DNA from: Ceriagrion tenellum
Taxonomy: Eukaryota > Arthropoda > Insecta > Odonata > Coenagrionidae
Assembly (NCBI GenBank): GCA_963169105.1
Contig: OY720640.1
Coordinates: 113,570,085-113,634,084, forward strand
DNA: 64,000 bases
Direction of reading: 5' to 3'
The first letter of the stretch is position 1. Each line of letters opens with the position of its first letter. The position numbers and the translations under genes are program-made. Shown piece by piece: positions 37,845 through 48,317 of this stretch. The notes under the pieces were generated by a model. It saw nothing but the letters and a program-made list of their open reading frames with translations. It was not told the origin of the DNA and did no database searches.

Positions 37845-38216
37845 GAGGGATTAAGGTGGCGGCCCCTAGAGACTCGGGGGCTATACGCCAGGCTTTGGTT
37901 GCTTGAGAAATTTAGAACTGGTGTGTTGCAGAGCGACACAGAGAATATTTTCACGATGCCTCAATACATCTCTAGGTTTGACAGAAGCGATGAAATAAGA
38001 AAGATAATTTGCCGAACAGAAAGTCACAAAAACTCGTTCTTCCCGCGCACAATAAGTGACCAGATTAAGAAATGAGCTGCATAAATACATTCCCATAAAA
38101 CATGTAACAATTTCGCCTCCCAAAACCTAATCCCTTTTACACGGCTGGAGTCCTAATACGTCCTGGCACATGCCCATGCGGCGGCTCGCAGGGTAGTATG
38201 TACATGTAGATGTAGA
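37845..38216 (+). mobile_element. CR1/Jockey-like LINE, 3' end copy
   Basis: A 5'-truncated copy starting at the 'ggattaag' point shared with the 22556 copy. Translation shows 'SRFDRSDEIRK..ICRTESHKNSFFPRTI' in pieces, with a frameshift or stop between them. The 3' UTR holds the family hairpin (gcggctcgcagggtagtatg) and ends in a GTACATGTAGATGTAGA tail. It lies about 110 bases after the piggyBac fossil and may have replaced that element's 3' end. Confidence 0.85.
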
Positions 38217-38420
38217 AGTGCTTTGAGGATAGTGCTGAATTAGCATTGAGTGCTAAGAAACAAAATTGGTAGCATGCAATTTTTTTCGCTTTTATCCATA
38301 CATAACACTAGTAAGTACTTGTTAACAAAATTTAGTTTTTAATATCCTGCGATATTTTGTGGAAATGCACTACAGATATCATGATCTGAATTAAAATATT
38401 TCAATATTTTATGCTAACCT

Positions 38421-38618
38421 TTAATATTTACTTGATTTGTTTCTTGTTAAGCAGAAACTAATCATACCCCTTTTGATCTTGCTGATGGAGAGTCTGGATT
38501 AGTTTCAGGATTTAATATTGAATATAGTGGAGGAGAATTTGCTTTAATTTTTATTTCTTAATATGCGAGAGTTTTATTTATAAGTATATTATTTGTTGTT
38601 ATGTTTTTAGGGTTTTAT
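38421..38618 (+). pseudogene. ND1: nuclear mitochondrial insertion: ND1 fragment
   Basis: This is a nuclear copy (NUMT) of part of mitochondrial NADH dehydrogenase subunit 1, a membrane subunit of respiratory complex I. Starting at 38451 the frame reads 'AETNHTPFDLADGESGLVSG', which matches the highly conserved ND1 block AETNRTPFDxxEGESELVSGFN, and continues with 'NIEYSGGEFALIFI' and 'LFVVMFLG'. Just upstream, TGA at 38433-38435 falls where ND1 has Trp, which fits the invertebrate mitochondrial code (TGA = Trp). Two in-frame TAA codons (38448-38450 and 38559-38561) break it, so it is not functional. Homology fades at both edges; the fragment is about 200 bases. Confidence 0.92.
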
Positions 38619-38664
38619 ATTTGAAATCATGAAATTATCAATGAAAAATGTTTTTTTCATTCTC

Positions 38665-38720
38665 CACAGAAATAATTTTATTTTACGACCAGGTTTCGAC
38701 ATTAGCTATGTCATTTTCAA
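38665..38720 (-). repeat. hammerhead-like terminal repeat of a retroelement
   Basis: On the minus strand, CCTTGAAAATGA is followed by the stem GACAT/ATGTC and CGAAACC. This is the same box-stem-GAAA layout as at 31886-31917, with a decayed first box. The CGAAACCTGGTCGTAAAATAA ending resembles 3' ends of dispersed arthropod repeats I remember. It sits directly after the ND1 NUMT. Confidence 0.5.
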
Positions 38721-38819
38721 GGTTTTTTTTAGATCATGATAATTGTTAACACGTTGTTTCGCGCTAATCTCTGCATTAACGAAATTACATAGAGGTGGTT
38801 TGTAGTACACCGCTTTGAC

Positions 38820-39260
38820 GTACACGTGGAGACTCGAGCATTCCGAAGCCTTCCCGAATGGTGCACTTGGTATCCTATACCCTTGTCATACAGTGTAGTC
38901 ACCCGGATTTCTCAAAACCGCCGTTCTCTTCCCGGGCCGCCTCACTCATCATACCTTCCCACTCCCCTTTCACCGAAACCCCGAAGTGCCCTTCATCGTT
39001 TCCCCGGGGAGAAGGGGCGGGTGTTGCCGCTCGCCTCTTTCCCACGCCTCCCCCTCCTGCCCCCCCCCCCCCCCGTCCACCTCTTTTCCACTCCCGACCG
39101 CCCATCACCCAACGCCACTTCACCCTCGCCTGCCCTCCCATCTCCAGGTCGTCCGAAGCACTCGGCACTTCTCGTACTCGTGTGCAAGGGTTAAAGCATG
39201 TTCGCCTCTCAGACACGATTCTCATCTCTACAGTATCACGAAACGGACGGACAGAGGCCA
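38820..39260. other. GC-rich island with a poly-C tract
   Basis: This is the most C-rich patch of the window, with a C run at about 39060-39075. Five overlapping frames (for example 38858-39430 plus and 38899-39261 minus) are Pro/Ser-rich or Gly/Arg-rich and are best explained by composition. No splice-bounded exon is evident. Confidence 0.5.
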
Positions 39261-39439
39261 TGACAGGAACCTATCTGCTAATTTCCTTTATTTGTTATTC
39301 TTACACTGCGTCGTTTGAGGTATCGCTAAAGGATGGGAAATATACGTTGCTAATTGTCACGCATGACCAATTTACACTACCGTACGCATGTCAGCATATC
39401 AACATGTTTTTCTGGGATAGTAGAAATTAGAAGAGCTTC

Positions 39440-39555
39440 TTTCTTGGAGTAAGACCCAAGAAACAGTGTGAATGCGTTAGAGGTGCAGTGTGACCGATAT
39501 GGAGTTAGGTTAAACGATGAGAAGACAAAAGTAATGGCAATCTCTAGAAGTAAGG
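39440..39555 (+). pseudogene. RTE-like LINE reverse transcriptase fossil, left part
   Basis: The frame from 39468 reads 'ALEVQCDRYGVRLNDEKTKV' followed by MAISRSK. This is the segment after the RT palm in many non-LTR polyproteins (LxxxCxxYGLxxNxxKTKVMxISR). The frame stays open beyond it, but homology stops abruptly at about 39555, where unrelated sequence begins; the next part of the same protein is found from 40125. Confidence 0.8.
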
Positions 39556-40110
39556 TGTACCTCGTTTATTATATACTGAGTAAATTGTTCTTACAAAATA
39601 AATACAAATGTGTATACATCAATCTCATTACTGTTTGTGTTGAACAACGTTTTCTATTACCCGTGTCACATGTAGTACACATTTTTACAAATCAATCACG
39701 TTATTGTTTATATTGAACAAGGTTTTCTATTACCCGTGTCACGTGTAATACATATTTTTACACATCAACCTTCCTCATTCCTCACCTTCGTCCAAATCAG
39801 TTCCCACTTCTTTTTCGTTCTGTGTATAGTCCTGGTCTTTAAATTATCCACTTTATCTACTTCCCGACACTCTTAATTATTTTCTTGATTTTGTCCACAC
39901 TCCTCCACATACCATTTAGTACATGCACTTTCCACTCCCTCTCCACACATTCTGACCTTCTCCCCACACAACTCTCCTCTTACTCCCCGTAATTTCCCTC
40001 AACAATCCTATCCCCCAACAATATCCTCCCTGTCCGGACATTCCGCGCGAGGCATAACTGCCAACCTGTATAATCATTACAATGGTGGCGAGCTGGTACG
40101 CCACAAGGGT
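39556..40110. mobile_element. insertion splitting the RTE-like LINE
   Basis: In intact relatives only about a dozen residues separate the segments on either side, so these roughly 550 bases are an insertion. They hold the 73-bp tandem repeat (39618-39763), then a C/T-rich stretch that could be antisense LINE sequence. No inverted termini or target-site duplication was recognised, so the insertion type is unknown. Confidence 0.55.
39618..39763. repeat. tandem duplication, 2 x 73 bp
   Basis: Units 39618-39690 and 39691-39763 both run from atcaat through ttctattacccgtgtcac to tttttaca, with about ten differences. A third unit starts (atcaacc) and is cut off. Confidence 0.9.
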
Positions 40111-40660
40111 GGGGCTGAATGTAATGGTTGGAGGGAACAAGACATAACTAGTCGTGCAGTTTACATATCTAGGAAGTATTTTAGAGGGGAATGGGTTTAA
40201 AAGTAGGGACATAAAATGTAGAATTGCCGTAGCTTAGGAATTGTTTTGAAAGAAGAAGGAATATATGAGGGGGGCTATGGCTAGAGACGTGAAGAAATGG
40301 TCCTTGAGAACTCTTATATGGAGCGTGGAGTTGTATGGATCGGACACCTGCTCGTTGCGAAGGGAGGATATACGTAGACTCGAGGCGTTTGAGATGTGGC
40401 TTCGGGGAAAGATGGAGAGGATGAGCTGGACAGCGAGAGGGACAAACGAGGAGGCATTGAATTTGGTCGAAGAGGAGAGAAAACTAAAGCTGGAGGCTCA
40501 GAAGAGACAGAAGGGATGGATGTAGGAAGTATTGAAGGGGGACGGAATATTGAAGAGAACGATAGAGAAAAGAAAATGGGGAAGAGGAAGGGAGAGGATA
40601 GGAATTCTGGACAAATATAAAAGAAGGAGACAATGTGAGGAATTTATGAGGGTTCTAATG
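40111..40660 (+). pseudogene. RTE-like LINE reverse transcriptase fossil, right part
   Basis: One frame carries the C-terminal half of a LINE RT: 'VQFTYLGSILEGNGF', then 'LIWSVELYGSDTCSLRREDI', then 'RRLEAFEMWLRGKMERMSW', and beyond the stop at 40523-40525 'EVLKGDGILKRTIE' and 'GRGRERIGILDKYKRRR'. These match the widespread LIWSVALYGxETWTLRKEDxxRLEAFEMWxWRRMEKISW pattern. Four in-frame stops (near 40144, 40230, 40244 and 40523) make it a fossil. The motif order and orientation continue the fragment at 39440. Confidence 0.88.
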
Positions 40661-40966
40661 GCAGTGTACCAGTACAAAACGATGTACCAATATGATAAAA
40701 ACTGTCTAAAAACTGACCAATCAGCTGGTGGAACCCTCAAAGTGAATGATTTCCTGCATGTTTTTCACTTCCGCCGCTCTCACTCTTTTATTCCAAAGGT
40801 TCTCAATACTCCTCCTCTTCAGGGTCACTTCTACCTCATTGACCCATGACTTTCACGTTTTACCCCATCCTCTCGGATAATTCAACCCTGTACCACAAAT
40901 CTTTTTCATTATTCGACTTGCATACACCCTTTCGACTAAACATACAAGGTACGTTTATGTTAAGTG
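40661..40966. other. non-coding stretch, pyrimidine-rich in part
   Basis: The C/T-rich stretch at 40760-40960 resembles antisense LINE sequence seen elsewhere but gives no firm translation. Confidence 0.35.
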
Positions 40967-41149
40967 CAGTGAAACCTGTATTAAGCGGCCATCACCAGAC
41001 TATTGGAATGATGACCACTTAAGGAGGTGACCACTGAAGGGAAGAAAATTTACATTGCTTTTACGGGAAATTCATTTCATCCGTTCTTGAAAAAAAATCT
41101 GCTGATTGTGACCGCTTAAGGGAGGTGGCTGCGATGGCAGGTTTCACAG
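40967..41149. mobile_element. small DNA transposon with CAGTGAAACCTG ends
   Basis: CAGTGAAACCTG (40967-40978) and CAGGTTTCACAG (41138-41149) are inverted repeats with one mismatch, bounding 183 bp. Inside, 'attaagcggccatca', 'accacttaaggaggtgaccact' in pieces and 'accgcttaagggaggtggc' are related sub-repeats. Such CAGTGAAACC elements with internal cttaag repeats are frequent in arthropods. I cannot settle whether they belong to pogo, ISL2EU or another superfamily, and no clear TA duplication remains. Confidence 0.65.
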
Positions 41150-44100
41150 TAAGTCCAAAGCTGAAGCGTCCGTTCCACACTTATTCCTGGACATCAAAAA
41201 TCTAATACTATTCTCCACACTTCTAACGCAAATACTTTTCATAACCCTACAAGCTCAGTATTTAGATTTCACTAAAGATTTTCATATCCTTCTCGATGTC
41301 ATGAAGTCTAGAGAGTGATTATTATCGAAAAGACGATATCGATAAGATCATATTTTCATTGAAACACCCATTTAATTGCTCAAATCTGTGTGAAAAACCT
41401 AAAAGTAACCTAGGATATAATAATCATAGAGAATGAAGTTTAAAAAACGATTTATAATTGTTCTAATTTTTTCAAACATTTTCATCAGCTCTTCAATTCA
41501 TGATTATTATCTTTTTCCCCCTATTCTATTTGTCAAATATCCTTTATCTTAATAGAAAAAACACTACTCGTATTTTTTTAACATACTGATTCCTTCTTGG
41601 TATATTATTTTAAATTTCTTCAACAAAATAGTTTTCTTTTTACGTGATAATGTACACCTTACTTTTTATTTCACGCCATCCTTTTGAATTCTAACCACCC
41701 CGTTTTATGGATCTTCCAAAGTTAGTGGAATATGCACACCTTTATTTCTGGATCAGAGTTTCCATACATTTCTACAGTCATAACTTTTCAGAAGACCTAA
41801 ATACTCGTTGTAAATCAGTTTGAAATAATCATTTGTATCAATTTTACCCAGGAACTGTATTGGTAACATTCAAATCGATTTTGAATAGATTTGCCTTAAT
41901 ATCTCAAGTTGCCTCAATAGGCATTCTCATCCGTGGGAGCTACAGTTAAGGAACATACCAGTTATAGGAAGTTATGAGCCACAACCGAAAACTATATTTC
42001 GGGGTTGTTTTGTCAGAATTTTTACGGAAAGAAGCCTTTCAGAATATTTCTGTGGTTTTCCGATGCGATTTCAGCTTCTTTTTAATGTGTCAAATAATGT
42101 TTGGTAGAGAGGTTTAAGTCTCTCTCCGTCCCATCTCTTTTAAGTGGTTTTCTTGTGATAAGACGATAAAGAAGCTGAATATTTTGATGGTTATATTCCG
42201 AGTGTACTCCTGAAGGTTGGTTCCTTCGCACTTCTTTGTGATATTTTTCCCAATATTTCACGGCTTTCTTTTATGAGAATGGAAATTAAGATGCCAATGT
42301 GTTTATCTTCACTGTAGTTAAAATATTAGTATGGAAACATCTTGTTATATTTAATCTCGTAAATTAGTTCTGGACATGGGTCATTTACTTTGGTAAAGCG
42401 GGCCCCGCTACCCCGCAAGAAACTATATTATAGCCATACTTTGGCTATAACATGCTTTTTAACCATGAGACACTATTGACTAGTAAGGAACAATATATAG
42501 GGTAAAATATAATGAAAAGACGCTTAATTCAGAATGAGGGATCTACATGCCCATTGAATTAGGAAAAGTGGCGATAATCAGGAGACAAACAAGAAATGAT
42601 TTCAATCAGTGTATCATGATGTAAAAGATATCATGAAATATTGGCATAGGTTTCGTAATACTTGGCGTATCTCGCCCAATTGAGAAGCAGAAGTCTCTTA
42701 GGGGCAGTCAAGTGCTAATGAGCTTCCCGAGGATTCCCGGAGGGACCTCTGGAAGGACACTCGGACAAATGATTCCACGTTCTTTTCTCCACTTAGCGTA
42801 CTGAGCTTCAGAGGCGACATCTACCATCTTTCGTTATGCCTATTGGGAGCATATAATGTTGTGGATTTACTATAAAAAATTTCATCTTGCTGTTCATAGC
42901 CGTGACTCATGACAGTATTTTTATTTTCATCAAACCAAGTATTCGTCGAATTCTTCTCAATTGGCCATTTAATGGTATTCGGTAATATCTGCAAAAGTTT
43001 ACGTCCGCATAAAAGTTATCTCTTATGTATCTGTGGAATTCGCTGTAAATAATTTAATAAGTGCTGCTGTCATAAAATACTACTCAAATACACTAGTGAT
43101 GGATCGTCATTATCGTTTCTTTTGCCGATGTACTCTTGAAATATGCCCTATTGCAATTGTTCATACGTACCAGTATATTCCCTCCAAGCTACCACAAAAG
43201 CGTATGCAGAGGGTGAGGTTTCCCATATATAACTTTCTCCTTACGCTACCAATGCTGTAAAATAATGAGTTGAAATGTACATTGTGACCACGAAAAATAA
43301 AATGTCTTGGAATGGCATGGTAATTTAAGTATAGTAAGTCCCCGGTATGCATCCTTTCGATTTTCGTCTGATTCGATGTGACGTCCATGGGTCGTCGGAA
43401 AATTTTTCCCTCTTTAATGCTAATAAAATGGATCGTGCGTGCATATGCTTGAGTTTTTTGATAACTGAGACATAATCATACTATCTGAAAAAGCTATTTC
43501 TTCCGGGATAAAGGAAAAAAAACAAATTTTGAAATAAAAGATTTATCTGATTTATTGCGGGATTATTGTGGTCACGAATATCTGGATCCGTTTTCCGTGG
43601 TTTCGACTTACGTCGCTCTTCTTCAACACTCATCTCCGACGTACATCGAGGACTATCAGTATTGGACTTCCAATCCAAGTTTTAGAATGTCCCCTTTTCA
43701 TCTGCTCTCATCAATGAAAATAGGTGCTAAGAAATTACCCATCTCTTTTGGTATATATTTGCTCTTTAATGTTCCTTACTAAACCATGTTCGCCAGAATT
43801 CACCCTATGATATGAAATAAAATTTTAATAGTCCAGTATTATCTTTCAATCAACTTTTTGGTAATTGGTATCCAATTTCAAAGTTACAGGCCCTGTTTTT
43901 GAGACCTTCATTCATGGAGACTCTGCCGTATAAAGAGTCCTTCTGATCAGCTGCTGAAACTATATCCTTCAACACTTTGAACGGTAATCTATCTATGTCA
44001 ATAAATTATATCTATCTATCTAAGTCACCTTTCCTTTGCACACAAATCCACTTCTGTTTCACTGGTTTATGTAGCCTTTTGATTCAATTAAAAAGAAATT

Positions 44101-44549
44101 TATTGGCTTCAGTCAGTGAGTTACATTGTCTTTCCCGGCAAACACATGCCAGTTCCATACATGAGGAGAAGCTGTCAATCAATAAAATCAAATAACATAT
44201 TCGCTAAAAATGCAATATCATCTTGCTAAGCACAAAAATGAGAGAATCGTTTCACTATAGTACAATAAAATTTAGTACAAAAAATTAGTACAAAAAGTTT
44301 GTTTATTTTTTCTGAGAAAATCTTAGTATCCCTGTAATAAGTAATTCCTAATGGTAACTTTATGAGGATAGAATGATTTCCTGTTTCGGTTACAACCTAA
44401 AAGAATTTGAAAAATTAGTATAAATTACCACACAGAAATAATTATACAAATATAAAGTAAAATTTAGACTTGGTGTAATTTACACTTATGAACGTAACTC
44501 TGCATTCTGACCTCAATATATCGACGGAAATATGCTCAAAGGATGATAT
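41150..44549. other. AT-rich non-coding stretch
   Basis: No gene is seen. A short (ATCT)n-like patch occurs at about 44006-44020. Open frames at 43033-43260 and 43555-43782 have no recognisable motif. Confidence 0.5.
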
Positions 44550-45090
44550 CTATATCTACATTTACATGCTACCCTGCGAGCCACCGTATTGGCGTGTGGC
44601 AGGAAATATAAGGACACCAGCTGTATAAAGATGTAAGGTTTAGGCAGGTGAAACGGTAACATGTATTATGGGAGTGTATTTAGTAGAGCTCATTTTTTAT
44701 TGTGGTCGCTTATTGTACGCGAGAAGAACGAGTTTTTGTTCCTATCTATTTGGCTGTGTGTCTCTCTTACATTATTGCTTCTGTTAAACTAAAAAATGTA
44801 GTGAGGCGTCATGATTATATTCTCTGTATTGCGCTGAAATACACCAGTTATGAATTTCTTTAGCAACCTAAGCCTAGCGTGTATCCTCCGAGTCTCTAGG
44901 GGCTCCCAACTTAATCCCTATAACAGTTGTGAAATACTGTGTTCGATTTTAGCTGCCTTTAACGAAGCGCGCTGCTTTCCTTTGTATTTTATTAATTTTT
45001 TCGGTTAAATCTTTATGGACAGGGTCCCAAATGCTCAGAGCGTATTTGAGGTAATGTGTCAACCAAATGTTCATATAAAAGATATGCCAA
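44550..45090 (-). mobile_element. CR1/Jockey-like LINE, longest 3' copy in the window
   Basis: Read on the minus strand from 45090 downwards, the frame gives 'YALSIWDPVHKDLTEKINK' followed by IQRKAARFVK. This is the hallmark YAxxVWDPxxxxxxxxIExVQRxAARF segment of CR1/Jockey-clade reverse transcriptases. After a break, 'LGSP' equivalents of the LGWExLExRR segment and the C-terminal tail follow, then the 3' UTR hairpin (ccacacgccaatacggtggctc) and a TAAATGTAGATATAG tail at 44550. It is 5'-truncated with several stops. It ties together the shorter copies at 13835, 22556, 37845 and 50486. Confidence 0.87.
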
Positions 45091-45620
45091 AAATCTCTTC
45101 CATTACCACCTTCTGAAGTATTTCACTTTTTTAATAAACCACACTATTTACAAAAAATGTAAAATACCGCAAAATAACGCACGAAAATATCTCAAACATT
45201 ACATATATCCAACAACAATCTATTCCTAAACTCGTCACTCCTCTCGCCTTCCTTTACGGCCTCAATCAAACTCTATCGTATCAAAGGTATCTTTTTCTAT
45301 CTTGCCAAGCATTCATTCCTCCACCTCTCTCTTCACCAGCCTGCCGTTTTTCTTTATTCCAATTACAATGACTCCTTCAAATTTCCTCCACTAAAATGCA
45401 CTCCAAATTCATTACCGTATTTCAAATCCACATCTGTTCACGCTGCCATTTCTCTTTATTTAACTCTAAACTTGGAAGCCGCTATTAAAATTGTTCCTTC
45501 TCGTCAGTTTTTACTTCTTTCTCCTCAAGAGGCTCTCGTCATCCCTTTTCTTTCTGTTAGATGCATAATTCATCATAAGATACTTTTCCTGGCTCCACTC
45601 TGTTTTCATAACCTTTGTAA
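45091..45620. other. pyrimidine-rich stretch, possibly antisense LINE
   Basis: C/T-rich DNA resembling the minus-strand RT fossils at 54.1 and 56.8 kb in texture, including a 'tcaccagcctgcc' word close to 'tcaccagcctct' at 54425. No frame survives that I would call. The first part may be more of the CR1-like element. Confidence 0.35.
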
Positions 45621-46639
45621 AAATCAACATTTTTAACTTTGATATCGCAAAATGATTTAGCATTCACAATTTTTCAAGTCGATTAATCTTGAAAATTAAT
45701 GAATTCCAACGCTATTTACCGTCAATTTAATAGTTAACCACTCAAATTGTCACCAACCATAAATAATAAGGCAGTCAGTTTTAAGTTAATCTCAAGCCCT
45801 TGGAATGCAGAAATAAATCTGCAAAACGTTGGCGATAAGAGGCGGTTGGATTCATTTACACAACCGGGACGAATCCTTCGGAAAAATAGGGTATACGAAT
45901 ACAAATCGGTCAAAATCTTTGTGCATTAAAACAATTTCGGAAGTAGACTACACCTTTAAGTGAATCACCTAATCTCGCTGTAAAAGCTGATGGTGTTTAA
46001 ACCATTTTAATGTTTCGAAGTATATTTTTACTGTAATTTATCTCATCCACTTACTTAGCGTGATCTTAAGTAACTTTAGAAGCATGTTATCCTTATCATT
46101 ACCATTCAAAGAACTTTACACGAATGGTTGTGTTTCAACGTCATCCAGTTTGAAAATATTTCTTTAAGAAACATTGAAAGTTAAATGAACAATTAATTAA
46201 AATTTAATAGTTGAAAATTTCCAATGGCTTATCAGGGAATCGCGTCTATAATTCTGAACTCGTCTTCGAGAAGCTCGTGTGTGAATAGACACAAGAAGAT
46301 TGAGTTCCTTAGAACTACCCAAAGCATAAAATATATTACAAGCAGTTGGAGGAATTTATCATGTGAGTTTTAAAGCACCCAATTCATGAACGTTTATCTG
46401 TGCACAATCTAGTTTAAACTGCTTCCCTCATAAATACTTGTAAAAACCTCTTTTTGAGGGGTTTACGACCAACGTGAGGCTTAAGAATGTGCTCAAAACC
46501 AGTGGATACGAACGTTCTTGATGCCAAAATAATCCCGAAGCTCAAGCCAACCAGGTGTACGTGGACATCATTTATATTTGGTCCCGGGATATGAATTGCT
46601 GTTCGGGTAAGACGTGAAATCGGGCCCAGGAAACGAGCC
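45621..46639. other. AT-rich non-coding stretch
   Basis: Nothing recognisable. Confidence 0.5.
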
Positions 46640-47260
46640 ATTTGTTACATATCCCTTTCCCCACACATCATCCCTCCGTACCTTAACTCATCGTCCTAAT
46701 CCTTGAAACTCCTTCCTCACTCCTGTAACTTGCATCCCATTTCCTTTCTCCTCCTCGCCCGCCCACCAGCCATATAAAATCCACGTGCCCGTGAAACCTA
46801 CTTCCGAAAAGGGCACATAACTCTTTAGTGAGCCCAGAAAGAGCCCTTTACTATATCCTCCCCTTGCTCTTTTCATTTTTCGACCCGGTAATCCTTACTC
46901 CCTCTCTGTTTCTCTCCAAAACCTTCGCATCTAGTTGTAAATCATAAGAAAAGTGTCCGCTTTAAGCCTGAATTTAACATTCCGGAAGTGAATTAAGATC
47001 AAGCGGGGCTCTCCGAAGGGAAAAAAATAGAGGCGAGAGATGAACGCTCCGTTCCCCTTTTCCAACTCCATTCTGGAAACCCTAGCGGTTGCAGTTCTTC
47101 GATTACACGCCCGTGTTCTCGTGCTGGTTTCAAAACTCTTCTCGTTTCATAACAAACGCCTACGTAAACCGGGACGAACCGTGTCTTCTCAGGCGGACTG
47201 ACGGTTAGTTGCTCCGCTGACGCGAAAAATGAGTTCAAAAGGAATGCTTGCTGCTGAGGT
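46640..47260. other. GC-rich island
   Basis: C/T-skewed on plus, with overlapping minus-strand frames (46688-46876, 46999-47238) of no known family. A TATAAAAT word at about 46773 sits within it, but nothing downstream supports a promoter. Confidence 0.45.
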
Positions 47261-47825
47261 AAAAAAATGCTCGATGCGAACAGGTTAATCGTAAAAATTT
47301 CTCTACAGGGATCCAGACTATTTCTCTTGGAGCAAGAGATCCAGAGAATTAAAAATACAATTGTAGCAATGCCTAGGATGCTGCTGAAGTTTACAGAGTG
47401 TGGAATTATTTACTGAATAATTATTTTTTCGTGACCAGAAGTAGCCCTAAATATTCATGTTTGATTTATAATAAAATGTGTTTTTAAGAGGTGCTCATAT
47501 CCTTTTGTAATTATACTTATACGAGCTACATTAAAATTCATAGATATTAACGCTCATTAGAATTACATATGTTATAAATTTATGCTAAAATATTGTTTTA
47601 CGAGTTTATGCGTGAAAATATTCACTAAAATCGTTCAATAAATCAAAGTTTAGCCATGAAGAAATGAAAGTATTAGCTAGTCATATAAAGATGGGATAAA
47701 GAGAAGCGTAAAAGGCTAAAAAAATAAAATCAAGATGATTGTCAATAGAGTATAATCATTGCAACTTTCTGTTAACTTACGTTTTAATGAATGAATTCGA
47801 TTAAACTTCTGTGGGTCATTGCTGA

Positions 47826-47966
47826 GGATAGTTTTGGACAAGAAGTTTGCGTTCATAAAAACCGAGATAGTTGCTCGTCTGCCAAGGTTTCCCAGCGAGT
47901 ACTACAAAGAGAGGAGGTATGAAAAAAACAAAGTGTTTAGATTTTATGTCGGAAAAGAACGACTCA
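47826..47966 (+). CDS. candidate host exon, upstream of a well-formed intron
   Basis: Only one frame stays open across this segment. It encodes a basic, ordinary-looking stretch beginning IVLDKKFAFIKTEIVARLP and ending FYVGKERL. The exon would end in a partial codon at a GTAAGTAT donor at 47967. A possible acceptor (ctgag) precedes it at 47825, with only a weak pyrimidine tract. I do not recognise the protein. The main support is the quality of the following intron and the frame continuity across it. It could still be chance. Confidence 0.4.
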
Positions 47967-48174
47967 GTAAGTATGTAAGCAGTTGTGGTACTGCAGTAGG
48001 TACGTTCCTGCATGGCAAAGCTGTTCCGTGATCCCTAGGTATCCCATACCAATCTTCCGCGTCTTCTTCCTCTCAAAAAACGTATAAACCATTTCTCCTT
48101 CTCCCCAATCTCATCTGTGCATTCGCTTTATATATACTAACATCCTATCCCCCATTCCCCACTCTCTCTTGCAG
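47967..48174 (+). other. candidate 208-nt intron with consensus signals
   Basis: The donor is GTAAGTAT. A TACTAAC branch-point consensus lies at 48135-48141, about 33 bases before the end. A C/T-rich tract (cccccattccccactctctcttgcag) ends in CAG at 48174. The full combination of donor, branch point, tract and acceptor at a size typical of insect introns is unlikely by chance at any one site, though not impossible in a 64-kb scan. Confidence 0.5.
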
Positions 48175-48317
48175 GGGGTGGAAACAGTTCGCCGCCTTAT
48201 CCCCAGGGGGCGCTTGCCAAAAGAGGATTTCCCGCGATGAAAATCTTATTTCCCTCCGAGAGATGTCACTGTTCTACTCCGACGAGCCAAGATGCCGTTC
48301 CACCACTTGCCGCCTAA
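48175..48317 (+). CDS. candidate terminal exon of the same gene
   Basis: With the split codon from the previous exon, this frame runs 46 further codons and ends at TAA 48315-48317. The peptide is Pro/Ser-rich with two close Cys (CHC) and no domain I know. A second frame over the same bases stays open to 48532, which lowers confidence in the choice. No AATAAA was seen soon after the stop. Confidence 0.35.

Noticed and set aside
38858..39430. 190-codon plus-strand frame and its overlapping antisense frames
   Set aside because: It lies in a C-rich island; the peptide is dominated by Pro and Ser and the antisense by Gly and Arg. Composition alone removes stop codons here.
46766..46780. TATAAAAT word as a promoter
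   Set aside because: No coding start or other promoter element downstream; such a word is frequent in AT-rich DNA.
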